DNA of 63,522 bases from positions 1 through 63,522 of IMG/VR virus record IMGVR_UViG_3300013132_000051. One strand, written 5' to 3'. The notes below the pieces were generated by a model that made no database searches, had not been told where the DNA came from, and saw only the letters and a program-made list of their open reading frames with translations. Of this stretch, positions 8,276 through 17,854 are shown one piece after another. The position numbers were made by a program, and so were the translations under genes. Within the stretch, counting starts at the first letter, position 1. Each line of letters opens with the position of its first letter. The stretch is from a virus.

Positions 8276-11200
8276 TGTCTGACGACCCCAAGTCGAGGGG
8301 AACCTCGGGACTATTCGCGCCGCTCCCGGCGGTACTGGCGGGGCCGGACGCTCAGAATCCTGCGCCCTTCGATCAAGAAGGCCAGGTAGACGAGTCTCGA
8401 GTCCGGACGATTGCCGACCAGATCGTCCGGGTCTTTCTCAACTCGTTGCCGTCCAACTATGTCTCCCAGACGAAGGGGCCGTACTACGCGCAGCAGTTCC
8501 AAGCCGCCGCCGAAGAGCTAGCCCGCATCCAAGTAGCCGCCGAAGACGCCTACGAGGACGTGGACTTTGACTTCACGCGCTCGGAGGTGCTCTGGCAGTT
8601 CCTCGCGACGCTGGTGTTTCCCTGGGCCGAAGAAACAGGGCTCCCGGACATTCAGGGAGATGTCTCGTTCCGGACGTTCCTGAAAACGATGGTCGCGCTG
8701 CTACTCAAGGGCAGCAAGGAAGTCACCCTCCTCCAGGGCGTCGAGGCGCTTACCGACGCGGAAGTCGCAATCGTAGACCGTTCCCTTTACAGCCCTCTGC
8801 TGAAGGATCGGTTCACGTTCGACATCAACGTCTCCAATCATCGCCGCACGACCGTCTGGGACGACACGACGGCGAGCGACTATGACCACTACCACACGGT
8901 CAGCATCAACGCGGCGGGCGAGGGCAAGACCACCGGCACCGTGTGGACGGGGGCGACCGGACCCGACCACACTCACGACATTGCGGGGTTCCTGACTGAG
9001 AGCGTATCCGCGACGGGGCTCGGGTCGCACACCCACGACCTCCTATCGAGCTTCCCCGACCTCCCCGTCGAGCTAGCACGGAACGTCCGTCTAGTAATGC
9101 GGGCTCTGAAGCCCGCCCACACCCTCTACGAGTACACGAACCTCTTTCGCGAGACGTACCGCCAGGTCTTCAGCGACGAGGTCTCTCGCTACGAGATCGA
9201 CAGCTACTACTACGATGACCTGCGGAAATACTGCACCGGCATCAAGGAAGTCGGCAGCTCCTCGGGCACGGTTCTCTCGGACCGCTACACGCTCAATGAC
9301 ACGGTCAGCTTCCGGGCGGTACGTCCGGGCGCTCCGCTTCGGGTATTCGACGGTTCTGGGATCGTCCTCGGGCTTTACCAAGTCCGCGAGGTACTCGCGT
9401 TCCCGTTTGGCGATGACCCCGTAGCCCGTCCGTATATCACGGCCCCCTCGGGGGTGGCGAGCACCGCGACCGTGGTAGCCGGGGCAATCATCGATCCGGC
9501 TCGGGACTGGGCCGTAGATGTAGTAGCGGGCGAGGTTCTGACGTTCCTCTCGGGGCCTAACCTCGGTGACTACGTCCTAGAAACGGTGCTCGGCTCGGGC
9601 GGCGGCGCTCTCGGTACGGCGACCGGCCCTGGAACAGAGGTGGTCCCCGCGCCCTGCTTCGTGCGAGTAGCGCCCCGGTTCCCGGCGACGGGCTCAGTCA
9701 TCTACTCCATCGAAGTAGACCGCCTCGGGATTCGCAAGCCGATTCAGGTCGTCAACGAGGACGTGTCCTCGCAGTTCTACTCGCCCCCCGTTGGGAACAA
9801 CGCGACCGTCATCGTCGCGAAAGGCCCGCTTGTCCGCGACTACGGCGACGCGACTCCGGCGACGCCTCTGGATGTAGTAGTCGAGCTAAACGGCGTACCC
9901 CAGACGGTCGAGAGTCTCAACCCGTACACGGGCGAGATTACCCTCGCCCCTCCGGGTATCGCCCGATTCCTACCGGCCTTGGGCGATACCGTTACGGTTT
10001 CGTACTGGTGGTTCCCGATGCCCCTTCAGGGCATGACGGGCCTCAATACGAAGGGCCTCACTCTCAACAAGTGGGACCTCCGGGGCGGAAGGACTGCGAC
10101 CTCGCCGACCTCGGGCGGGCTATGGGGCGGGTTCCGAACGACCCGTTTCCCGATGGGCGTCGCACTCGGGCGGTTCCCGACGCGGAAGCCCCCAGTACGA
10201 GTCGCTCACAGGTACATCGCGTTTGAGCGGGCGTACACGGCGGCGATCAACTCGCCGACGACGCTGCTTCTCAATCAGGCACCGGGGCGCGTTACGGTGC
10301 CCTACGCCGAAGCGGACGTTCCTTCGACGACCGTTCAGTACGAGGGTACCTCCCCGCCGACGGCTCCTTGGGTCCAAAAGGGCGCGCTCTCGGGAGTCTC
10401 CAACGGGGACTTCTACACGCTCAAGAAGACCTCGGGCACGGAAGTCGGATATTGGAGCCGGGACTTTGAGCTACCCGTCGCCTCGGTCATCGCGGCGGCG
10501 ACCCGCATCCAAATATCCAGCTACACGCTCGATGGCGTGTTCACGGGTATCGGACTCGGGTTCCACGACAACCAGCGGCTCTATCTAGCGGGGGCGCTCG
10601 TCGTCAACGGCGTCAAGCACGTCGGATTGCTCGCCCGTCCCGGTAGCCCTAGCGAGTTGAGCTCCTGGATTGTCGGACCTCAAGTCGCCGGTCGAGTCAC
10701 GACCTCAACGACGGTCGTTTGCAAGCTGAGCGAAGCGCCGACGGTTCTGACGCCGGGAGATCGGTTCCAGATTCTCTCGGGCAACCAGTCGGGCGTCTAC
10801 ACGATCAGCCAGATCTTCAGGGACCGAACTCGGGACCGGATCACGTTCGTTATCTCAGGGACGTTCCCGGCGAATCCCGCGCTCTTCGGCAACCGGGACG
10901 TGACGCTCGCTTTTGAGACGCTATGGGACGAAGCGGTCTGCTCGTGGCGCATCTACGCGAACACGCGCAGCCAAACCGCCCAGGTCTACTTCGGGGGTTC
11001 AACGGGGGCGGGGTTCGCCCGTCTTACGGCCTCGCCGGTTCTAGCGTCACCTGCGTACCTCGGGCCGGATGTCTTGCCCCAAGGATCCGGGCGGTTCGTA
11101 TGGGGCACGTTCTCGCGCTCGGCGACCTCGGAAGTCGTTTGGGATTTCATCCGGTACTTGTCTACGCCGGACGGGGGGACTCGGTTCTCGCGGGGCACGG

Positions 11201-13806
11201 TCATCGACACGACGATGACTGAGAACCCGGAGGACACCGATTGGTACGTCACGACGCCGTGGGGCGACTCGGCGGTCGGCGGCGGGATTCTTCGGCTCAC
11301 GAGCACCCCCGGTAACGCGAACCTCGACGCCTCCTACGGCTACGCGAAGGTAGACCCGTTCCTGAACGGACGGCGGGTCGTCGCGCTCGACGCGAAGCTC
11401 ACGGTCGCTCGGGACACGTCGGCCTCGGGTGGCGCGGCGCTTTCGATTAGCGACCCGTACCGGGAAGCTCGGCTCGGCACGCTCCTCTATCAGGACAACG
11501 GCCTCGCTGGGAAGCAACTATTCCCGCAGCCCGTCTCCTCTTTGATTGGGGCGGTGCCCTTTGCAGATCAGGGGTGGACCGCGACCGGGACGCCCTCGGC
11601 GTTCGCCAACGGCCCGGAGACGCTCCTCTCCGGCGACGATGCCGCCTCGTGGTCCATCAGGAAGAATCTCCCGTTCACGAACGGGGCGTTGAACCGGACG
11701 TTGGAGTTCCGGCTCGGAGTTTCGGCCTACTCGCTCGGTACGGGCGGCAATACGGGGTTGGTGTTCACGGCGACGGCGAACGGGAGACTCGTCGCAATCT
11801 CGTTCTCGGGTCCTGACGACATCAACTTTGTGGACTTGATTACTCCGGCGGTCCTGCTGAGCGTCCCGTTCGTTTGGAGTGACGGGGAGCCTCATACCTA
11901 CCGCCTCGACATCGACCCGACCGGAGACTCGGTCGTCCTCTATGTAGACGACGTGTTCGTGGGAGCGGTTTTGTGGTCGCTCTTCCCGGCCATCGTCGGT
12001 GCCCCGGATGCCTCGGTACGAAATCTCCCCGAATCGGGGTCGGCGTTCGCTGTATCGCTGGAGTCCTTGACGCTCTTTGAAGGGCTCGACGGCATCCCGA
12101 ACCTCGACCGGACCTTCGGCCTGTGGAAAGGCGACGACCCCGCCGACATCGACAGTTGGGAGATCCCTCGCTCGGACGGCAACGCCGTACCGAACTCAGA
12201 CCCGCTCTCGGTTATCGTGCCGATGGATTGGTCGGCGGCGGAGTGTTGGGTGAGGGTGTTCGTGGACCCGACCTTCGGCGCGGTGTTCTTGCGCCCGGAC
12301 TTGAACCCCCCGCCCGGATACGCGGGGAACTTCGCCACCCAGAGCCTCGACCCGACGGCGGCGTGGGCGAAGATTGAATACTCCCGGCTCCCGCGCTCGG
12401 AGAACACGACCCGCTTCGGCGTTACGAGCTTCGGGGCGCTGAACCCTGCGGCGTCGGTTCTCTCGTTTTGGAACGAGGTCCGGTACCGGGTCTTCACGAA
12501 CACGAGCGTTGATTACCGCGCCCCGCAACGGATGGCGCTCAATCAATGGAACGTCATCACCTCCGGGGACTACCTCAAGGACATCACCCCGGAACAGGTC
12601 ATCCTCGCGAGCTTGACCCCGACTCGGGTTTCGCTCCGACCGGGACACATCTTCGCGGATCGGGTCTTTCAAGTCATCATCGAAGGAGTGCCCGTTCCCC
12701 CGGAGGGATGGCGCTTCAATCAGGACTCGCAAGAGATCCTTCTCTTCACGGCGTTGCCCTCGGCGGGCTACCCCGTGACGGTGGTGTTCGCTCCGGCGAA
12801 GCCGATCACGACGACGTACCTTCAGACGCAACCCCTCCCAGAGAGTCAGACGATTCTCAACGAGGGGACGCCTCCGGTTCCCCTCAACCGTGTCGGTCAG
12901 GCTACCTCCTCGACTGTTTCGGGAGACGGCGGGCCGACCCCGGCGTTTCCCCCGGCGGGTCCAGGGAACCCCAACTACTTCCTGCGGGATCAGTACCTCG
13001 TCAAGAAGTTCGCCGACGACCCGGACACGCTCTACGAGCAGATGCAGTTCTTCCAGTTGGAGGACGGCGGCTCGTTCAACCAGATTTCTTCGGTATGCGA
13101 CGCGCCTGGAAACGGCGGCGGGCTCAACACCATCGGCCTCTCGGGGGCGTTGTTCTTTGAGCTACTCGGAGGCTCGACGCTCGCCTCTCGGCGACCGGGA
13201 TACTCGGGCGGCGCTCTTACGGCAGGGACGTTCCTACACGCCTCCGGAGGCGCTTCCGGGGCGCTCGGGGTACTCGGCCCCGCCGTGTACGCCGCGCCCT
13301 TTACGGGGCCGAATCCCGCGCCGACGGGCGTGTATCCGGCGATGCTTCTACCGACGTACCCCTCGGGAGGGGCGACGCCGGGGGCGGGGATGGGGGCGAT
13401 CTACCGCGAGGTCCAGATCGTCCTCCGCCTCGGCGCTTCGCCGGGATCGGTCCTCACGAACACGAGCCCAATCACCGACGTTCCTCTCATCGAGGGAACG
13501 ATCTCGGTTCCGATCTTCGGATCTCTCCCCGTAGACCAGAACTACGCCTCGGCGGGTCCCGCCCTGTTCAGCCCCTCGGTAGCGGGGAACGCGACGGGGG
13601 CCGTCTGGTCCCAGCTCCAGGACGCCGCTGCGTACACGCGGATCGGTCCCTGGGGCGGGGCGACGGCGCTGGCCCTGAACTCGCTGCTGTACGGGGCCTC
13701 GCCTCTGCAACCTACCGGCGTACCGTCCTCGGGAACCGGCTTCACTCCGAACGGCGGAAGCCCGCTACCGAACCCACCCGCTCCCGTAATCAGCGTTCTC
13801 GGATAG
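8275..13806 (+). CDS. large tail/baseplate adhesin with HxH sites
   Basis: The ATG at 8275 overlaps the upstream TGA by one base; a TTG at 8272 is also possible. The 1843-aa protein starts with a helical region (about residues 30-160) like a tail-protein attachment domain. Three HxH pairs follow at residues 205/207, 232/234 and 252/254 (DHYHT, DHTHD, SHTHD). Such pairs bind iron or zinc in some phage fibre and spike tips. The rest is long beta-rich sequence, with several segments resembling concanavalin/laminin-G folds (for example YRLDIDPTGDSVVLYVDDVF). A Gly/Pro-rich tail ends it. Position after J suggests a baseplate-attached fibre or hub extension. The precise role is inferred. Confidence 0.65.
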   Translation: MSDDPKSRGTSGLFAPLPAVLAGPDAQNPAPFDQEGQVDESRVRTIADQIVRVFLNSLPSNYVSQTKGPYYAQQFQAAAEELARIQVAAEDAYEDVDFDFTRSEVLWQFLATLVFPWAEETGLPDIQGDVSFRTFLKTMVALLLKGSKEVTLLQGVEALTDAEVAIVDRSLYSPLLKDRFTFDINVSNHRRTTVWDDTTASDYDHYHTVSINAAGEGKTTGTVWTGATGPDHTHDIAGFLTESVSATGLGSHTHDLLSSFPDLPVELARNVRLVMRALKPAHTLYEYTNLFRETYRQVFSDEVSRYEIDSYYYDDLRKYCTGIKEVGSSSGTVLSDRYTLNDTVSFRAVRPGAPLRVFDGSGIVLGLYQVREVLAFPFGDDPVARPYITAPSGVASTATVVAGAIIDPARDWAVDVVAGEVLTFLSGPNLGDYVLETVLGSGGGALGTATGPGTEVVPAPCFVRVAPRFPATGSVIYSIEVDRLGIRKPIQVVNEDVSSQFYSPPVGNNATVIVAKGPLVRDYGDATPATPLDVVVELNGVPQTVESLNPYTGEITLAPPGIARFLPALGDTVTVSYWWFPMPLQGMTGLNTKGLTLNKWDLRGGRTATSPTSGGLWGGFRTTRFPMGVALGRFPTRKPPVRVAHRYIAFERAYTAAINSPTTLLLNQAPGRVTVPYAEADVPSTTVQYEGTSPPTAPWVQKGALSGVSNGDFYTLKKTSGTEVGYWSRDFELPVASVIAAATRIQISSYTLDGVFTGIGLGFHDNQRLYLAGALVVNGVKHVGLLARPGSPSELSSWIVGPQVAGRVTTSTTVVCKLSEAPTVLTPGDRFQILSGNQSGVYTISQIFRDRTRDRITFVISGTFPANPALFGNRDVTLAFETLWDEAVCSWRIYANTRSQTAQVYFGGSTGAGFARLTASPVLASPAYLGPDVLPQGSGRFVWGTFSRSATSEVVWDFIRYLSTPDGGTRFSRGTVIDTTMTENPEDTDWYVTTPWGDSAVGGGILRLTSTPGNANLDASYGYAKVDPFLNGRRVVALDAKLTVARDTSASGGAALSISDPYREARLGTLLYQDNGLAGKQLFPQPVSSLIGAVPFADQGWTATGTPSAFANGPETLLSGDDAASWSIRKNLPFTNGALNRTLEFRLGVSAYSLGTGGNTGLVFTATANGRLVAISFSGPDDINFVDLITPAVLLSVPFVWSDGEPHTYRLDIDPTGDSVVLYVDDVFVGAVLWSLFPAIVGAPDASVRNLPESGSAFAVSLESLTLFEGLDGIPNLDRTFGLWKGDDPADIDSWEIPRSDGNAVPNSDPLSVIVPMDWSAAECWVRVFVDPTFGAVFLRPDLNPPPGYAGNFATQSLDPTAAWAKIEYSRLPRSENTTRFGVTSFGALNPAASVLSFWNEVRYRVFTNTSVDYRAPQRMALNQWNVITSGDYLKDITPEQVILASLTPTRVSLRPGHIFADRVFQVIIEGVPVPPEGWRFNQDSQEILLFTALPSAGYPVTVVFAPAKPITTTYLQTQPLPESQTILNEGTPPVPLNRVGQATSSTVSGDGGPTPAFPPAGPGNPNYFLRDQYLVKKFADDPDTLYEQMQFFQLEDGGSFNQISSVCDAPGNGGGLNTIGLSGALFFELLGGSTLASRRPGYSGGALTAGTFLHASGGASGALGVLGPAVYAAPFTGPNPAPTGVYPAMLLPTYPSGGATPGAGMGAIYREVQIVLRLGASPGSVLTNTSPITDVPLIEGTISVPIFGSLPVDQNYASAGPALFSPSVAGNATGAVWSQLQDAAAYTRIGPWGGATALALNSLLYGASPLQPTGVPSSGTGFTPNGGSPLPNPPAPVISVLG

Positions 13807-13852
13807 GTTCCCTATCCCTAACGCTCGGAGAGCTATTCAAGAGGGCGGACCT

Positions 13853-14497
13853 TTGATACACGACGACAACCTCGGCACTCCCCGGCAGGGACTCAAACTC
13901 AGCTCCGCTATTCGCTACGCCGACGCGCTCAGGGGCGCGAAGGGGCGGTTCCTCATCGAGATGAAGGACGCCCGGACGGGCGAGCTTCTCCATTACCAGG
14001 AGAAGGACAACATCATCACCCGCGACGGAGGCATCCTCGCGGCGATCTGTTTCGCTTCGGGGACGACCGGCGCTCCGGGAATCTCGATGCTCGCGATTGG
14101 GACGGGGGCTACGGGTCCGCTGCTCAACCCGGACGCTCCGACGAACGTCCAGCGGAGGCTCAACAACGAGATCGCTCGCAAGGCGTTCTCCTCGGTCACG
14201 TTCCGAACGGCAGCGGGCGCAGCGTCGCTCACCGGACCGACGAACATCGTCGATTTCACGACCACGTACAACGAGTCGGAAGCCGTCGGGCCGTTGAATG
14301 AGATGGGGTTGATTCGGCCCCTGAATCCGGGAGGGTCTCCCGCCGTTCCGAACCTAAACGGAGGGCTTCCGTTCCCCAGCTATGACGCGACGGTAGACGT
14401 GACGACCTGCGACGTACTCGTCAACTACCTAACCTTCGCCGTTATTTCTAAGCCGAGCACGGCGATCTTGACGATCACCTGGCGTCTGACTTTCTGA
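13853..14497 (+). CDS. small tail-fibre-like structural protein
   Basis: The best start is TTG 13853; no ATG is suitably placed. The 214-aa product has an N-terminal KGRFLIEMKDARTGELLH strand segment and a central IGTGATGPLLNP...LNNEIARKAFSSVTF stretch. Phage fibre and baseplate proteins often carry an iGTG...L..Ei.R..i..v pattern of this kind. It sits between two very large virion genes in the same operon, so a structural role is likely. Its exact place in the tail is unknown. Confidence 0.6.
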   Translation: MIHDDNLGTPRQGLKLSSAIRYADALRGAKGRFLIEMKDARTGELLHYQEKDNIITRDGGILAAICFASGTTGAPGISMLAIGTGATGPLLNPDAPTNVQRRLNNEIARKAFSSVTFRTAAGAASLTGPTNIVDFTTTYNESEAVGPLNEMGLIRPLNPGGSPAVPNLNGGLPFPSYDATVDVTTCDVLVNYLTFAVISKPSTAILTITWRLTF

Positions 14498-14503
14498 GGA
14501 TTC

Positions 14504-17500
14504 ATGCCCTCTTTCGCCAAGCGATACTACAACTACACGGGGAATCCCACGACGGTTTCTCGGGACGTGCCTCCCGGTGAATACTCGTGGGACACCGTCG
14601 TGTACCAGAGCGGGCGTCCGGTACTGGACGCTGAGCTCAACCTAACCCAAGAAGCCGCCGAGTACGCCCGCCTTCTCCTCGGGACGAAGACGGTATCCTC
14701 GGGGTTCCTCCGGGGCCAGAGCACCCGCGACTCGCTCCAGGACTACTTCTACTTTCCGGCCCCGGTTCCGGGCGACGAGAACAAGCTCGGCGTCCGCAAG
14801 CAAATCGCCTGGGTTGCGGGGATGCCCGTCGTCGTTGAGTACACGAACACGGCGACCCCCGGCGATAACGTCATCGAGCTTCCCGTTCCGTCCCAATCAA
14901 CGGGAATCGCAGCGACCGACATCAAGCGCACGGACTTTGTGTTCTTGGAGGTCTGGCGAACGCTCGTAGCCCCGTCGCCTCGGGCTTTCTCGACGGTTAC
15001 TGTGGCGACTCCGGCGAACCCGAACGCGATTACGATTGACGTGACCGTGGTCGCGGGTGCGCCGACGGCGGTGACCCTGACGACCGGCGTAGACTTCGCG
15101 GTCGGCGGCAACAACATCATCACGGCGACGAACCTCGCCACGGCTATCAACGCCAACCCCACGCTCAGCCTCTACGTCGCCGCAGCGAACAGCGGCACGA
15201 GCACCGTTACGATCACGACCCTCGGCGGCGGTGCTATCGGGAACGGGATTATCCTATCGAGCACGAACACGGCGACGCTCTCCCCTCCGGGCGGGCTCTC
15301 GCCGGTTCTCTTTACGGGCGGCGCGGACCGACTCAATAAGCCCCTCCCCGCCGGAACGTACCAGGGCGACGTTTACCGCCACGGCAACGTCGAGAGCGAC
15401 CCGACGACCTGGCTCCCGGACGAGCTAGTAGATCCGGTTCTCAACTCCGAGTCAGCGCAGCGAGTCCAGGTCCAGTACCGGCTTCGCGTCTACGGGGCAA
15501 GCCTCCCGTCAGGAGTCAACCCCAAGACAGAGCCGGACGGGTTCTCTAACGGGAGCCTCTACGCTCAGGGCGCTCAGGGCGCTCCCGTTGCGACCTATCC
15601 GTTCGTTCCGGCAGACAACTCAACCGTCTCGGCCAACTCTGACTCGACCGCCTACGGGATCGTGGATCCGGGCCTGCAAATCGCTGGAGACGGTACTCAG
15701 GCGAGCGCCAACGCTCTCGGCACCGTAGACGGGTTCGTGTACGCGATCCCCGTGTGCTTCGTCTTTCGGCGCTCTGAGTACACAACCCCCCTCCTCGGCG
15801 GATTTTCCCCAGCCCAGGGGGCGAACGCAGGGCCTCTCTACGCTCACGTCGGGTTCAACAACACGAACATCGACGTAACCGGAGCCGCGTTCCCGATTGC
15901 GGCGGGCGCGAGCGACCGTCCGGACGGGCTGTTCGCGGACGTGATCGTCCCCTCGGACGTACTCGACCTCCGGCGGCACGTCACGCCTCCCGGATACGAC
16001 TTCGGAAGCGAACTCAAGTACCAGCTCCAAAGCCTCCTCGACAAGAAGACGGCGACCTGGCAAGTGGACGGCTCTGACTGGTCGAGCATCGGCAACGGCT
16101 CCGGGGACCAGTCTACGTTCCCATTGTTCTGCGACGAAATCGGTCGCGAGAACGCCCAGGGAGGCAATCCCGCAAACGGCTCGGGCGACACTTTCCGAGG
16201 CACGACAATCCGTAACTTCGACCACGTCTCTCGCCGCTTCGGTTCCCAGAGCGTAGTCGAACGAATCGTGTTCGAGGTCTACCCGAACGTCCCTCCTCCC
16301 ACGGGTATCACCGTCACCAAGGCGGCGGGCGTGAAATGGTACGAGGGCGACCAGGTCGCCATCGACTTCACGACGCTAAACCCCACGACGACGCCGGACT
16401 GGGTGACACCCTCTCTCGCCGTGGCGAACGTGGCGAACTTCTGGCCGACCGGGACTCTCATTACGGACGTTCTCTCGGTCTACCACGACGACGGGAACTC
16501 GACCGTCAACGTCGCCCAAGAAACCCAGGTTTCCTTCGTCTCGGGAATCGGGACGAGCGCGGTCACGCTCACCCTCGACGCCAATCCGACGACCGTAGAC
16601 GAAGGCGGTCTAGCGGTGGCCCACCCGATGGTCGGCGATGCGGGATCCGGCGACGTAGGCTCGCCCCGTCGAATCTTCATCGAGCTAGAGATCACCTACC
16701 CGACGGGCTTCGGGCTAACCCAGACCCCCGACGTTCAGGTCATTCCCGACCCCGCCTCGGGGTATCCCGGCTACATCGCCGGACCCATCGTTGAGAACAA
16801 CGTCACTCAGCGACCCGTAAATCCGACCGGGGGCATGAAGACGGACTGGATTCCCGCGCCGAAGATGCGGCCTGGGTACCGGGAAACTCGCCTCGACCAG
16901 AAAACCGCAACCGGCGCTCCGAATACGGCGGTGGTTAGCGATACGCTCGTGACCTCCTCCTCAAACATCCTCCGAACTCCGCGAAGGTTCTTTTTCGACT
17001 CGATGCTGGCGAACGGCGCGGCTCCCGCAGCGGGAACGACCTACGGAAGCTCGGAGCGACTCGTGAATCTCGCGGTTCCGACGACGGGCGGATTCCAAGA
17101 AGCCGTCGCCGTGGATTACTATCCGCAGGATCCGGTTCCGAACTGGGGCGGAGCAGGCGGCGGTTACCAGGTCGCCGTCTACTACCGGACCCAGGCCCCT
17201 CAGACAGCGGGCACCCAGGCGGGAAGTCTCCCTGCAACGCTCCTTCCGACGGAGCTAATCGTCGAGCCGGTCGCTATCTCGCCGGAAATCTGGACGGGCC
17301 AAACCGGCAAGGGCTCCCCCGACCTCGCCTACCCGTATGAGTCGCCGCTCGATCCGATTCCGGTATCGACGGGCCTCCCCGTCGTCGGTACGCCCCGCGA
17401 GTGGTACTTCTCGGCGCTCTCGGAAGTAACCGTCTCGGACTTCTCGGCGGCAACGGGCCTGTTGTCCTTGCACTCGTTCGTCCAGGTAGACGGCACGAAC

Positions 17501-17851
17501 CCCGTCCAGCTAGGGGATTCTCCGGGTCGCGGACCTGTAAAGGATCCGGAGTTCCGGGCCTACTACGACTTTGCGAACCCCGGCGGGTACAAACCCACGG
17601 CGATGGCCCAGCCTCTCTTCGGGGCGACCCGTCACAAGGCGTTCACGCCGATGCTCGTTCGCTCGACGGTAGATACTCGCTTGTTCCGTAAGGGAGAGCT
17701 TCTGCTCCTGGTGCTGTCGCAGTTCCATGAGTTGAGCGCCGACAACAAGATCACCTTCGTGGATAACCCCGCCCTACCTCCGCCTCCGACGGCCCGGACC
17801 TCGGCAGCGATCTACCGGACGCGCAACCTCCTGCTCACGGTCGGAGACTGA
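14504..17851 (+). CDS. large virion protein with QSGRPVLDAELN motif
   Basis: This 1115-aa protein carries YQSGRPVLDAELN at residues 34-46, the Q.GRv.LDaelN signature of phage structural proteins related to DUF4815/DUF6519. Around residues 165-260 is a beta module with ATNLATAINANPTLS and GNGIILSS, a repeat domain common in phage fibre and sheath-like proteins. The remainder is beta-rich with no enzyme motif. Six bases separate it from the upstream gene. I infer a tail or baseplate surface component. Confidence 0.65.
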   Translation: MPSFAKRYYNYTGNPTTVSRDVPPGEYSWDTVVYQSGRPVLDAELNLTQEAAEYARLLLGTKTVSSGFLRGQSTRDSLQDYFYFPAPVPGDENKLGVRKQIAWVAGMPVVVEYTNTATPGDNVIELPVPSQSTGIAATDIKRTDFVFLEVWRTLVAPSPRAFSTVTVATPANPNAITIDVTVVAGAPTAVTLTTGVDFAVGGNNIITATNLATAINANPTLSLYVAAANSGTSTVTITTLGGGAIGNGIILSSTNTATLSPPGGLSPVLFTGGADRLNKPLPAGTYQGDVYRHGNVESDPTTWLPDELVDPVLNSESAQRVQVQYRLRVYGASLPSGVNPKTEPDGFSNGSLYAQGAQGAPVATYPFVPADNSTVSANSDSTAYGIVDPGLQIAGDGTQASANALGTVDGFVYAIPVCFVFRRSEYTTPLLGGFSPAQGANAGPLYAHVGFNNTNIDVTGAAFPIAAGASDRPDGLFADVIVPSDVLDLRRHVTPPGYDFGSELKYQLQSLLDKKTATWQVDGSDWSSIGNGSGDQSTFPLFCDEIGRENAQGGNPANGSGDTFRGTTIRNFDHVSRRFGSQSVVERIVFEVYPNVPPPTGITVTKAAGVKWYEGDQVAIDFTTLNPTTTPDWVTPSLAVANVANFWPTGTLITDVLSVYHDDGNSTVNVAQETQVSFVSGIGTSAVTLTLDANPTTVDEGGLAVAHPMVGDAGSGDVGSPRRIFIELEITYPTGFGLTQTPDVQVIPDPASGYPGYIAGPIVENNVTQRPVNPTGGMKTDWIPAPKMRPGYRETRLDQKTATGAPNTAVVSDTLVTSSSNILRTPRRFFFDSMLANGAAPAAGTTYGSSERLVNLAVPTTGGFQEAVAVDYYPQDPVPNWGGAGGGYQVAVYYRTQAPQTAGTQAGSLPATLLPTELIVEPVAISPEIWTGQTGKGSPDLAYPYESPLDPIPVSTGLPVVGTPREWYFSALSEVTVSDFSAATGLLSLHSFVQVDGTNPVQLGDSPGRGPVKDPEFRAYYDFANPGGYKPTAMAQPLFGATRHKAFTPMLVRSTVDTRLFRKGELLLLVLSQFHELSADNKITFVDNPALPPPPTARTSAAIYRTRNLLLTVGD

Positions 17852-17854
17852 AGA

